From: Theropithecus gelada
Lineage: Eukaryota > Chordata > Mammalia > Primates > Cercopithecidae
Assembly: GCF_003255815.1 (NCBI RefSeq)
Contig: NC_037669.1
Location: 124,900,634 to 124,964,633, forward strand
DNA: 64,000 nucleotides
Direction: 5' to 3'
Shown: one piece after another, positions 21,786-32,590 of the stretch
How the letters are laid out: each line of letters begins with the position of its first letter
How positions within the stretch are numbered: position 1 is the stretch's first letter
Program-made: the position numbers and the translations under genes
Notes under the pieces: model-generated
What the model was told of the DNA's origin: nothing
What the model saw: the letters and a program-made list of their open reading frames with translations, nothing else
Databases searched by the model: none

Positions 21786-23056
21786 ATGATATTTTAATAA
21801 TGGTCTCTGTTACATTAGATAATGAGTTTTGTGATTATATAAGCTGAATGGACAAATTTCAAAGTTATTGAACACTGGAGCATACATGTTTTATCTGTCA
21901 GTCCACAATCATATAATAATCTGTCAATAAATCTACATCTGTTGTTCAGTTATAATATGTATATTTATATGTGTATACATGTATGTATGTATTACTAAAG
22001 TTGCTATAGAAACATGTCTTTCGTTAGGATTACTTTTTAACAAGAGCAAATAAGTGACAGAAATGGAAACTATGATACATTTTAACAAATGTGGTTGAGA
22101 ACTACCTGATTTTTTATACTCAAAGACACTCTATGAATAATTTACATCAGCTACTTTTGTTCCCATAACAACAGTTTTATAAATTACTGTGCATATTTTC
22201 AGGCAATGTTTAAATACTAAGGGAGATGCCTAGAAGATAATAAGAAAAATTCATAAAATAAAAAGAAAGTGATTTTATTATAATATTCTATACCTAGTAA
22301 TTAAAGCAATACCCTGAAACTGATGTTTTAAGTAATAATAGTTAACACTGGTGAATTCTTAAAAGTGCAATTTTTATAACATCAGCTCAACAATTCCCAA
22401 CTGGTTTCTTACAATCAGTTGAAAATTATTCCAAGTAGATTGAGCAAGGCATTTAGAAAAGGATGCTAACTATATTAAACTCTATTTTCAAATTAATGAA
22501 GCTAATTTACCATAATAAAATAATTGAGTGCTTTAATGATTTTTTCAATATACATTTTCAGAGTATTCCTTTATTTAATTGTTAAAAATAGAGATAATAA
22601 TGTATCATTTAAAAAGTCTTACCAAATCCAAGTTTGATTCAGTTAATGGAATATTGACTGTCAGAAACCAAAAGCAATCATATACTTTCTGTAATTGCAG
22701 TCATTTGAAGAAAATATCACACTTTGATATTTATTTTCCCTGGGAATTTTGTATATATCAGCACCTGGAAATTAAACAGAAGCAAAATAAGTATTTCTCT
22801 GAACCTACAAAAGACAATTATTTGATTTTTTAAAAATTTTTGCTACAAACCCACAATTTGCATCAGAAAATGAGGAGTTTGCCAGAGTTTCCTAACTTTT
22901 TTAGGAGTTCTAGTTATTCTGACCATCGGCATTTTGAGTAAATCAACAGGATCAACTTATAGGTTGCGAATATAAAAATCTGTTTATATAAAGTCAGAGG
23001 TCACTACCAATCAGAACCAAGTATATTATATAGGTGAACTGATTTCTGAGGCCTAC
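21786..23056. other. Unassigned non-coding stretch
   Basis: AT-rich with a small TATG-rich patch at about 21957-21993. No repeat or gene recognised. Confidence 0.5.
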
Positions 23057-23060
23057 CTAT
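23057..23060 (+). repeat. Left 4-bp TSD of the solo LTR
   Basis: 'ctat' immediately before the TG of the LTR is repeated at 23857-23860 immediately after its terminal CA. Four bases is the duplication length typical of gammaretrovirus-like (ERV1) integration. Confidence 0.8.
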
Positions 23061-23856
23061 TGATACTGACAGAAGACAGGGAAATTCTGGGTAGAAGACG
23101 GTGGTTCCCTGGCAAAGACTCCACCCTCAAGCCTGAAGACCCCTGGCCCCCAAATGAGGTCAGGAATTTTTGTTCGCAGGCCCAAAGAATTGCCTTTTTC
23201 CTGCTACACCCCCTATCCTGTGCCCATATTAACCCGAGACCTTAGTGGGCACAGACACAAGCAGCTGAACATCCAGAGGAACAGAGGGTCAGGGTGGCAA
23301 TGCAGAGAAAGACAGAAGAGAAAGGATGTCTGGACACAGAAGGGTGTTCAGCCAGGGGCGGAGAAGAGTCTGAGCAGTGGGCCTCTGGATTCCAGGGGAA
23401 GACCACCTTCCTACTCCATCTTCTGTTTCTAGCTCCCCATCCATCTCCATCTAGCTGAGAGCAACCTCCACCACTCAAATAAAACCTTGCACTCATCCTT
23501 CCAATCCAAGTGTGATCCGATTATTCCAGTACACTGGGCAAGAACTCAGGCTGTCACACCGGTCCCCCTGCCCTTGTGATAAGGCAGAAGGTCTATTGAG
23601 CTAATTAACACAAGCCATCTACAGACAGCAAAGCTGAAAGAGCACACTGTAACACATGCCTGCTTGGGCTTCAGGAGTCATAGAAACCCACCTGTAGATG
23701 CTGCTGTGGAGCTGGAGCCCCAAAGCACTCTCCAGGGCCTCTGCACCTGACCCTCTACATGCTCCCCCTATAGGCTTGAGCGTCTGGGCAGTGAGGTGAC
23801 CAAAGGAGTGAGCCACACCCCTATAGCACATCCTGCCAGGGAACTCTCCAGTTTCA
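23061..23856 (+). mobile_element. Solo ERV1-type LTR (MER4/PRIMA4-like)
   Basis: A 796-bp LTR that starts 'tgatactgacagaagaca', ends 'cagtttca' (TG...CA), and is flanked by a 4-bp TSD. It is GC-richer than its surroundings. A polyadenylation signal AATAAA at about 23478 ('caaataaaaccttgcactca') is followed by the R/U5 landmarks 'gtgtgatccgattattc', 'cactgggcaagaact' and 'gagcacactgtaacacatgc'. No internal retroviral sequence is attached on either side, so it arose by recombination between two LTRs. Its U3 could hold promoter activity, but nothing here proves it. The family name is a memory-based guess within ERV1. Confidence 0.85.
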
Positions 23857-23860
23857 CTAT

Positions 23861-24381
23861 CACAGAATCAAAGCAGAATAGATTCAGGAGGAACGAGTGA
23901 GAAGACAGATTTTGAAATCTTGGAGATGAAAAAGTTCTAAATGATTACAAGTGTGACTGATGAATAGCTAATGCAGAAGTCAAATGCATCTTAGCATTCC
24001 AGCACCATTTTGTTTTGTGTGTGTGAGTTGTCTTTCTTCTAACATTCTCAACAACAGAGGACATAGTGATTTGTTATTGTCAAGCTATACCATTCCACAA
24101 ACAAAGTGCAGATGCAGGATGGCTGTGTAATGATGTGATAAATCAGTCAATTTGAAGCTGGCAGAATATCATTAGCATCGCTTTTATTTAATAGAGGAGA
24201 AGAGAGGCCTTTTGAAATTGATCTCTAGGTAATGACTAAAAATAATTGAGTTAATATTGAATTTTACATAGAATGATAAACTGCAAATCAGTAAAACTGC
24301 TAGTAAAAATATGAAACACTTTTAAATTTATTTTTTAGAAATTGTCCAAAAAGTGATATAAAATTCAAGTTAAATGGTGTA
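23861..24381. other. Unassigned stretch
   Basis: No feature recognised between the solo LTR and the following old repeat. Confidence 0.5.
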
Positions 24382-24952
24382 TTATTCTGGGTTCTCCAGA
24401 AACAGACACAATTATACTATTATATACAGTATTATATTTAAATATACACATTTATATTCATATGAAAATATATGTGTTGTATTATATCTAATGAGGTATG
24501 TGTGTGTGTATGTATATAAATTACGCATATATGATTTCCTAGAAGGAACTGGCTTATGTGATTGTGGAGACAGAGCAGACAAGCTGCAGACCCAGGAGAG
24601 TATATGGTATAGTTCCAGTACAAGTCCAAAGGTCTGCGAACCACAGGAGGTGATGGTTTAAGTTTCTAGTCCAAGTTTGAGACTGAAGACAAAAGAAGAT
24701 CAATATCCAAGATTGAAGATGATCAGGAAGGGAAAAATAATTCTTTCTTTATTCTATTCAGGTCTTCCACTGATTGTATGAGGCCCACCTACACTGGGGA
24801 GGTGAATATGCTTTACTTAATCTACTGATTCAAGTGTTAATTTCATCCAAAATCACTCTCACAGACATATCCAGAAATACTATTTCACCAAATATTTTGG
24901 CTAAAAACTTTGACCCAGTCAGGTTGACACATAAAATTATCCATCACATATA
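24382..24952 (-). mobile_element. Ancient LTR-like interspersed repeat (ERVL-type, family uncertain)
   Basis: On the plus strand it runs from 'ttctgggttctccagaaac' through a TA-rich microsatellite zone, 'ggaactggcttatgtgattg', 'tccagtacaagtccaaaggt', 'tatgaggcccacctacactg' and 'tctactgattcaagtgttaa' to 'aggttgacacataaaattat'. The reverse reading begins 'tgtgatgg' and ends near 'gaacccagaataata'. I know this as a common mammalian repeat with LTR-like ends. A second copy lies at 37670-39272. The exact family name is not certain. Confidence 0.7.
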
Positions 24953-26354
24953 GCATGGTCTTATCACAGTATTTCACATTTCATATAATGCATATACTCT
25001 TATTAAGTGTTCTGAGCACATTTTTAACAATGTGGTACCAGTTGCTTAAATGATATTGTGCAAAACTTTTTTCCCCTTTTTATCACCAAAGTGTATTAAT
25101 AATATTGTTAACTACCTGCCATAAAATATATTTTACATAGTTTCAACACTATAGAATCTCTAATCTGATGCCAATATTTATCTGATTTAATATTACATGC
25201 TGCTTGTATATACATATTTATAATTAATAAAATGTGTAGTGAAAGATACAGAAAGAGAGAAAAAGGAGCTACGTACTGTCGTTTCAAGAAGATTGTGCTC
25301 TAAGTGTTTTTTGTATTCTGCCAGTTATTTCAAACTTAGAATATAGTTAATAAAGCTAATTTACCATAATAAAATATGAAACAATGAGATACGAGGTTGT
25401 TGGTTTCAAAATAGTACCACAAAAACAAATTTAATCCATGTTGTAGCTAAACAGAAATACTGTTAGCACCAAGTTCTAACTCTCATTCATTATTTTATCT
25501 ATGGAAAATGCATGCAGGGCTATGCGTTTTATTTCATATTTAATTTAGGTAGTGTCTTTGTCTGCAAAGTTAGAGAGCCCTCTAAGATTGAAAGCAATGT
25601 TCCTTTTATTCTAAATTGTTACTACTGTATACTTCAGTTGATTTAATGGAAAAAAAACAAAAGCTGGAATTGGAGCTATGGCATGGGTAGGGATTTCCTA
25701 CATTTGTTTTGGATTACCTTCTCTTGGTATCTAACAGAAGATGAGTATCTCTAATTAATGACATCATGTACTCTGCTAAAGGAGCAGAATCAAAACTCTT
25801 GTACTGGACAGCAGCTGCCACCTCCGTAACTTATTTTGCTAAGATGATTATGATTAAACTCCATGTAACTAGGAAAGATAATACAGTGGGCAATAGATCT
25901 ACACATCTAATAAGTAGGTAAAAGAAATTTATAAAAAAGTGTTGTAAAAGCAAACAAAAATCCTGTTTCCAATGAGCCCTGCTTCTAGTGATAGGAACAG
26001 AAGAAACACTCCATAAGTAGCTTTAAACATCTTCTCATACTTTGCATTATTGCAGTGTTCATCTATCTTGCTGAGGTGATATATTGAGACTTGTCTTTGA
26101 CTTTTTACTTGAACAATGACAAGTTGGAAGTGCAGTAGCTGACAAGCTGAAGTCTTCAACAAATCCTTTTTATTGCATTCTCCACCGGATGCGTCGTGCC
26201 TGGAGAGAGGATACTTGACTTCCCGTGACTGTATTGGGGAAAGATAAAGGAGTTTTTGAGTCACTACAGGAATTTAGTTCCTGCTATTTTCTTCATATAC
26301 CTACTGTTTAGACTGATACTAACAGTATTTTAAACCATTTAAATGATTTTGAAA
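24953..26354. other. Unassigned stretch left of the inverted repeat
   Basis: About 1.4 kb, AT-rich, with no named element. It does not recur on the right side of the inverted repeat. Confidence 0.5.
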
Positions 26355-27792
26355 AAAAAATTGCCTTCACCGATCTTCGTCATGTAACTTAGTTACCATG
26401 AATTGATAACATCATGTAATGAATTATTTTTAACTAAAGAATCAACTCAGAGCAGAAAGTTGCACTGGAATTTATATTTTAATAGCTGGCAATGGCGGCA
26501 AAGTGTGAGGGAACTAGCAAAACATAGAGATATAATTGTTTCCTTAAAAGATGTGAGATTTAGAAAACAAAAGAGACCCTCGAGCACTCAGGGTTCTGAT
26601 AGATGATACAGATCCCAGGCCCAGGATGGGCAGTAACTTCATTTGACCAACTAGACTGGGATACAATAAAAGATTGATGTCAGGACAGCAAATAGCTGTA
26701 AATCTTAAGTAAAAAAAATGTTCATGATCAAGTAGCTCTGGCTTTGTATATAGTCATTGCTGTCTATTTTTATTTGGTTGAGAGATTGCCTGGATTACAC
26801 GCTTGTCAATTATTGAATTTGAATATTTAAGTGTAAAAACAGAAACACGTATCATAGTAAATTTCAGTAAATCTTTTCTTCTCTTCCTCCTTAAGCATGT
26901 AGTAAACATGTTCAGGGATCTATGCTAACCACTTGCAGATGAATATATATGCATATATATGTTCATATATACATACATGCATACATTCATATACACACAC
27001 ATCAGTGGTTCTCAATCTTAAATAATTTTGTCCCTCAGGAATATTTTGTAAATGTTTGGAGATGTTTTTGATTGTAATTGCTGGTGAGGAGGTGCTACTG
27101 GCATCCAGTAGGTAGAGACTAAGGATGCTACCAAACATCCTACAATGCACAGCACAACCTTCCACAACAAATAATTATCTAGTCCAAAGTACCAGGAGTG
27201 CCAACTGCTGATGCTTATAGACTAATGGATCTAAAGAACTATGCACTATAAGACTGTAATAATATTTTTTAAATGCCATTTTATTTATTTTCATAGTTTT
27301 TTGGAGGAAATCTATCCGAATATTTCTTATAATTAACTACTTAGCCAATCCATGCAAAAGGAAACTGAAATCTCAAACCTTTTTTGATAATTTTTACATA
27401 ATAAATGATAATTACGTTTGTCTGAAGGACCCATAATAAATTGAAATGATTCATGGAGGATTATGTCAAGTTCAAGATATCTTTTCATTACCATGAAGTT
27501 TGATTTATTCCAATTATGAAAGTGAAGTTGCACCATGTAAAATACATGTCTGCTAAGAATAAAGCAAATTCAAAAATTCATTCTCTTTCGTTTTAGTGCA
27601 AAATGCTTTAAGAAAATACAATGTGAGAATCACATAAAACTTATTTGGAATTGTTGGCACCGTGTCATTATGCTACTAATGACTCATCTATTTTAAGACA
27701 TACTGATGTAGATAAAATTAATTAGGATAGTTCATTACCTACCTGTGATTATTTAGAGACATTTTAAAAGAATTTATATTTAAGACTATTTC
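26355..27792 (+). repeat. Left arm of a 1,438-bp inverted repeat
   Basis: Every position p in this arm pairs with 56181-p in the right arm, with no insertion or deletion. By direct comparison I found four mismatches, at 26369, 26402, 26548 and 26577; the inner 1,215 bp appeared identical. The arm carries a MER20-like DNA-transposon relic (27003-27210), a TA/CA-rich patch (26940-27000) and otherwise unnamed DNA. It has no coding content: its short open frames are simply mirrored in the other arm. The outer edge is in an A-run and the inner edge at 'ctatttc'. Confidence 0.97.
27003..27210 (+). mobile_element. MER20-like hAT-Charlie relic (left arm)
   Basis: 'cagtggttctcaatctt' at the left end followed by 'tgtccctcaggaatattttg', 'gtgctactggcatccagtag', 'aaacatcctacaatgcacag' and 'ccacaacaaataattatc' matches a short nonautonomous hAT element of about 220 bp. 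It is mirrored exactly at 28971-29178, so it was present before the inverted duplication formed. Confidence 0.85.
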
Positions 27793-28388
27793 CCCAACTG
27801 ATAAGCCACAAAGTGTCTAAATTATCATAGAGATTCATTGTTTTTTTGGCCTATGGCTTTTCATTTCATGATTATCTATTTAAGCAAAAATATCCTAGAG
27901 CAAAGGTGTAATAATATTAAGAAAACAGCAACTTAGTATAATTTTTTTTGGAAGGAGGATTAGTAGACAATCACTTCTAAAGATCCAGAGATAGAACACA
28001 GAGCAGATAAACACTGATAATGTCAAAAGAGAGCTAAGTAAGCTGGGGAGCTGACTGTAGTGAAGAATACCTGGGCCAGGTCCTCAGGTATGCACTTTTC
28101 ACAAAGTATGTTTTAGTTTGGATTCTGACCAAAGCAGACCCTAAGACACAGAGTTAAGTAAAAATAGGTAATATAACTAAAACAGTGGGCAATTAAGGAA
28201 AGGAAAGAAGAAAATACAATAAGGGGTGCATTAACAAGCATGCTACTGGTGTGAGAAATTAAGGTTCACTTTACTGGAAATTCTCTAGGGAACTATATAA
28301 GCCATGACTTAATATTTTCACCCTAATAGACAGAAAATGTGAACTATCTATCCAATCAAACACTTATTTTCCAGAATACCTTCCCCAA
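27793..28388. other. 596-bp spacer of the inverted repeat
   Basis: Single-copy sequence between the arms with no recognisable repeat or gene. The 8-mer 'ttccccaa' occurs at both inner edges (27790-27797 and 28381-28388) in direct orientation. No terminal inverted repeats are visible inside the spacer ends. Confidence 0.9.
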
Positions 28389-29826
28389 GAAATAGTCTTA
28401 AATATAAATTCTTTTAAAATGTCTCTAAATAATCACAGGTAGGTAATGAACTATCCTAATTAATTTTATCTACATCAGTATGTCTTAAAATAGATGAGTC
28501 ATTAGTAGCATAATGACACGGTGCCAACAATTCCAAATAAGTTTTATGTGATTCTCACATTGTATTTTCTTAAAGCATTTTGCACTAAAACGAAAGAGAA
28601 TGAATTTTTGAATTTGCTTTATTCTTAGCAGACATGTATTTTACATGGTGCAACTTCACTTTCATAATTGGAATAAATCAAACTTCATGGTAATGAAAAG
28701 ATATCTTGAACTTGACATAATCCTCCATGAATCATTTCAATTTATTATGGGTCCTTCAGACAAACGTAATTATCATTTATTATGTAAAAATTATCAAAAA
28801 AGGTTTGAGATTTCAGTTTCCTTTTGCATGGATTGGCTAAGTAGTTAATTATAAGAAATATTCGGATAGATTTCCTCCAAAAAACTATGAAAATAAATAA
28901 AATGGCATTTAAAAAATATTATTACAGTCTTATAGTGCATAGTTCTTTAGATCCATTAGTCTATAAGCATCAGCAGTTGGCACTCCTGGTACTTTGGACT
29001 AGATAATTATTTGTTGTGGAAGGTTGTGCTGTGCATTGTAGGATGTTTGGTAGCATCCTTAGTCTCTACCTACTGGATGCCAGTAGCACCTCCTCACCAG
29101 CAATTACAATCAAAAACATCTCCAAACATTTACAAAATATTCCTGAGGGACAAAATTATTTAAGATTGAGAACCACTGATGTGTGTGTATATGAATGTAT
29201 GCATGTATGTATATATGAACATATATATGCATATATATTCATCTGCAAGTGGTTAGCATAGATCCCTGAACATGTTTACTACATGCTTAAGGAGGAAGAG
29301 AAGAAAAGATTTACTGAAATTTACTATGATACGTGTTTCTGTTTTTACACTTAAATATTCAAATTCAATAATTGACAAGCGTGTAATCCAGGCAATCTCT
29401 CAACCAAATAAAAATAGACAGCAATGACTATATACAAAGCCAGAGCTACTTGATCATGAACATTTTTTTTACTTAAGATTTACAGCTATTTGCTGTCCTG
29501 ACATCAATCTTTTATTGTATCCCAGTCTAGTTGGTCAAATGAAGTTACTGCCCATCCTGGGCCTGGGATCTGTATCATCTATCAGAACCCTGAGTGCTCG
29601 AGGTTCTCTTTTGTTTTCTAAATCTCACATCTCTTAAGGAAACAATTATATCTCTATGTTTTGCTAGTTCCCTCACACTTTGCCGCCATTGCCAGCTATT
29701 AAAATATAAATTCCAGTGCAACTTTCTGCTCTGAGTTGATTCTTTAGTTAAAAATAATTCATTACATGATGTTATCAACTCATGGTAACTAAGTTACATG
29801 ACGAAGATCGGGGAAGGCAATTTTTT
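28389..29826 (-). repeat. Right arm of the 1,438-bp inverted repeat
   Basis: Reverse complement of 26355-27792, ending at a T-run (29821-29826). Beyond it 'ccccataagctgagg' is unrelated to the left flank. The pair can in principle extrude a cruciform or form a long hairpin in RNA. Confidence 0.97.
28971..29178 (-). mobile_element. MER20-like hAT-Charlie relic (right arm)
   Basis: Mirror copy of 27003-27210 created by the inverted duplication, not an independent insertion. Confidence 0.85.
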
Positions 29827-29984
29827 CCCCATAAGCTGAGGTTTCTCCTGTGGTATTAGGCAAGGAAAAATCATCAGGCACAGACATAGAGTAATACATA
29901 TACAGGAAATGTCTACTGCAGCTTCGTCTGAACCCGGGGTGGCACAAAGAAATAGGGGGCAGACTGTCAACAAAACCTACTATG
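29827..29984. other. Right flank of the inverted repeat
   Basis: Single-copy-looking sequence up to the Alu at 29985. No named feature. Confidence 0.4.
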
Positions 29985-30318
29985 GGCTGGGTGTGGTGGC
30001 CCACACCTGTAATTACAGCACTTTGGGAGGCCAAGATGGATAGATCACCTGAGGACAGGAGTTTGAGATCAGCCTGACCAACATGGCAAAACCCCATCTC
30101 TACTAAAAACACAAAAATTAGCTGGGCGTGGTGGCAGGAGCCTGTAATCCCAGATACTCGGGAGTCTGAGGCAGGAGAATTGCTTGAACCTGGGAGGCTG
30201 AGGTTGCAGTGAGCCGAGATTGCACCACTGCACTCCAGCCTGGGCGACATATCGAGACTCCATCTCAAAATAAATAAATAAATAAATAAACAAATAAATA
30301 AATAAATAAATAATTTTT
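29985..30318 (+). mobile_element. AluS-type SINE with an (AAAT)n tail
   Basis: Plus-strand Alu from 'ggctgggtgtggtggcccac' to 'gagactccatctcaaa', then a tail of AAAT units (30268-30313). Candidate TSD 'aaaacctac' is at 29972-29980 and again near 30319-30327. AluS-age divergence. Confidence 0.93.
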
Positions 30319-30327
30319 AAAAACCTA

Positions 30328-31006
30328 CATGAAGTATTTAATATGCTTCTCAAAATAACTAATTATTTCAATTTAAGAAGCAGGAAAACTGAAAAACTGA
30401 AACACAGTTTGGTAAGAAAACTGAGGTTCACTGTTGTTAACTAACTTCCTGTCAATTCCCATAAGCTTATAAGAGCTGTAGTGAAGTTTGAAACAGAGAT
30501 ATCCTAGCCTGTAAGCACATGCCTGTGAGTTTGCATGAAATGCACTAAAGATACAATGAATACTAGTGCTACATCAAGTTAACACTGGGCTCCTAACTGA
30601 TGTGAAATCGAAAAATATATTGATTTAAGGAATCAGATAAAAATGCTGAGAACAGGGTAACATTTTGTTCAAGGAAAATTCAAAAATATATAATTCTTAA
30701 AAATACATGTGAAGGATTGACCATACAAATTTCTAAGTGCTAATTCTTTTAATGCTACTGAGAAGACCTTGGAGACAGAAGAGTTCTGTAAAATCAAGTT
30801 ACCTGCTACCACCATTTGATTTCAAGAAAAAATTAAAACCACAGCAGTGTCTTTCTAGCTTCTTGAAATATAAGAATTAATACATATTCTCTGTGGAAAG
30901 AAGAAAAAAAGAAAATTATATAACAGGAGGCATGGCCTACCAATGAGCATTGCACACACATACAGAAACTCTACACATGGTGAAAAGAAATTTGAGGAGA
31001 AATAAA
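30328..31006. other. Unassigned stretch
   Basis: No named element between the Alu and the compound microsatellite. Confidence 0.45.
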
Positions 31007-31068
31007 TATATATATATACACACACACACATATATATACATATACATACATATATACACATATATACA

Positions 31069-31131
<63 letters not shown>
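31007..31131. repeat. Compound (TA)(CA)(TATACA)(GT)(GA) microsatellite
   Basis: In order: TA repeats, CA repeats, mixed TATACA units, 'cacgtgtg' leading into a GT run (to about 31100), then a GA run (about 31106-31131). Both the CA/GT alternation and the purine-only GA stretch favour non-B DNA. Open frames across it encode only low-complexity peptides. Confidence 0.95.
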
Positions 31132-32102
31132 CCTGATGCTGATTCTGAGATAAACTAATCTAAGACAGAAATTAACAATGATGAAAATAATCGGTGATGT
31201 AATAAACACATGGCAAGGGAATGAAGGAAGAATACAGTAGCATTTATAAAGAGAATCACTGACAGTTCAGAAACTCATTTTTCTCCGTAGTTTAGTAGCT
31301 CGGAAGACAGCCAGCACAGCAGGTCTATGTTAGGTTAACAACAGAACAGGCTGACACAAGATGGTAAACTCAGAGGTTCCCCTTTGTAATATGCCTACTT
31401 CTCTGACCAGAGCATTTCCCACTTTGTAGTTTTATGGATGTTGCCTTCCCCCTGATGCCATTATTGAGTGATACAGGGACAGAGACATTCTCTACTTGAC
31501 ACTTTACACTGGCTGTGACAAAGGCTGATCATATATGCCTGACCTAAGCCATGGAATAATATAAATTGTGGTGGGGGAGGAAGTTATGTGTACTCTGCTA
31601 GATGACTGAATATATATATATATATATTTTTTTTTTCCCCAATAAACCTTGTATAATGTCTTATCAATGGTGTGTGTCTTGAGGCCTCTGCACAATGGTT
31701 TCCATGTATTTCCACACAGTCATTCTTGTGTTTACTAGATTTTTTTTGCATTGACCACTTGAGCAGAAATTCTCAGTTAACTAAATTTTACCTTCAAAAT
31801 ATCTTTGCTTCTCAAATTTCAATCTTGTTTCCCGTCAACCAAACTCCATAACATTTCTCTACTTACTTTCAGAGATTACTTATCATGGTGGTAAATTTTA
31901 TTTATTCCTTTTTTCTATCAATGCTAACTATACCAAGAATGCATTACCCAGAAACCTTGAAAAGGCAATGCACTAGAAAACTGAAGAATTCACTGAAATA
32001 TTATAAACCGTTATCACCTTCTTCCCATAACATCTTCATTTTATATAAGAGCCTCTGTAAATTAAGTCAAAGCAACAATTTAAAATTCAAAATTTTCAAA
32101 AA
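31132..32102. other. Unassigned stretch with a TA/T tract
   Basis: Contains (TA)n followed by a T-run at 31610-31636. No other named feature. Confidence 0.45.
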
Positions 32103-32272
32103 TGAGTCTACTTCTATAAGATCAGCTTTTTTGGTTTCTATCTTTGAGTGAGAACGTGCGGTATTTTTTCAGCTGTGCCTGGCTTATTACATTTCAGATT
32201 ATGTCCTCCAGGCTCATCTATGTTGCTGATAATGATAAGATTTCATTATTTTTCACAGTAAAGTGATATTCC
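32103..32272 (-). mobile_element. Old L1 (L1MA/L1MB) inverted 5' segment
   Basis: Antisense L1 end of ORF2 and start of the 3'UTR: 'gagtgagaacgtgcggtatt', 'tgtgcctggcttatt', 'gtcctccaggctcatctatg' and 'aagatttcattatttttca'. It abuts a sense L1 3'UTR at 32273. In L1 order this segment ends just before the adjacent one begins, so the two are one 5'-inverted insertion. Confidence 0.85.
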
Positions 32273-32590
32273 AGGTTGGAGGGCTATTTGAAGGAGGATA
32301 GGAAGAGGTTGGTAAATGAATTCAACATGATAGAAGGAATAGATCCTAGTGTTCTACAGCACTGTAGGGTGACAATAAGTAACAATTTATTGTATATTTT
32401 CAAATACCCAGAAGAGAGGATTTTGAGTGTTCCCAACAGAATAAATGATAAATGTTTGAGGTAACGAATATGCTAATCACCTGGATTTCATTATTATAGT
32501 GTATACATGTATCCAAACTATTATACTGTACCTCATAAATTGTACATAATTATTATGAGTCAATTAAAAATAATGATAATGAGATGTAAA
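32273..32590 (+). mobile_element. Old L1 (L1MA/L1MB) 3'UTR, non-inverted segment
   Basis: Landmarks in order are 'gagaggttgg'-like 'ggaagaggttggtaaatg', 'tagaaggaatagatcctagt', 'gtagggtgacaataagtaac', 'aatttattgtatattttc', 'agaagagaggattttgagtg' and 'aatgataaatgtttgaggta', then the 3' end near 'attatgagtcaattaaaaat'. This is the L1MA/L1MB 3'UTR in sense. Confidence 0.88.

Noticed and set aside
27793..28388. Inverted repeat plus spacer as a large transposon with long terminal inverted repeats
   Set aside because: The spacer has no transposase-like frame, and no target duplication flanks the outer edges: the left flank is 'tgattttg' before the A-run and the right is 'ccccataag'.
26403..29778. 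Pairs of identical short proteins on opposite strands as a duplicated gene family
   Set aside because: They are mirror products of the non-coding inverted repeat, and one pair covers a MER20-like transposon relic.
29789..30268. 159-codon minus-strand frame
   Set aside because: Most of it is antisense Alu translation, with recognisable Alu-peptide wording, continued into the flank of the inverted repeat.
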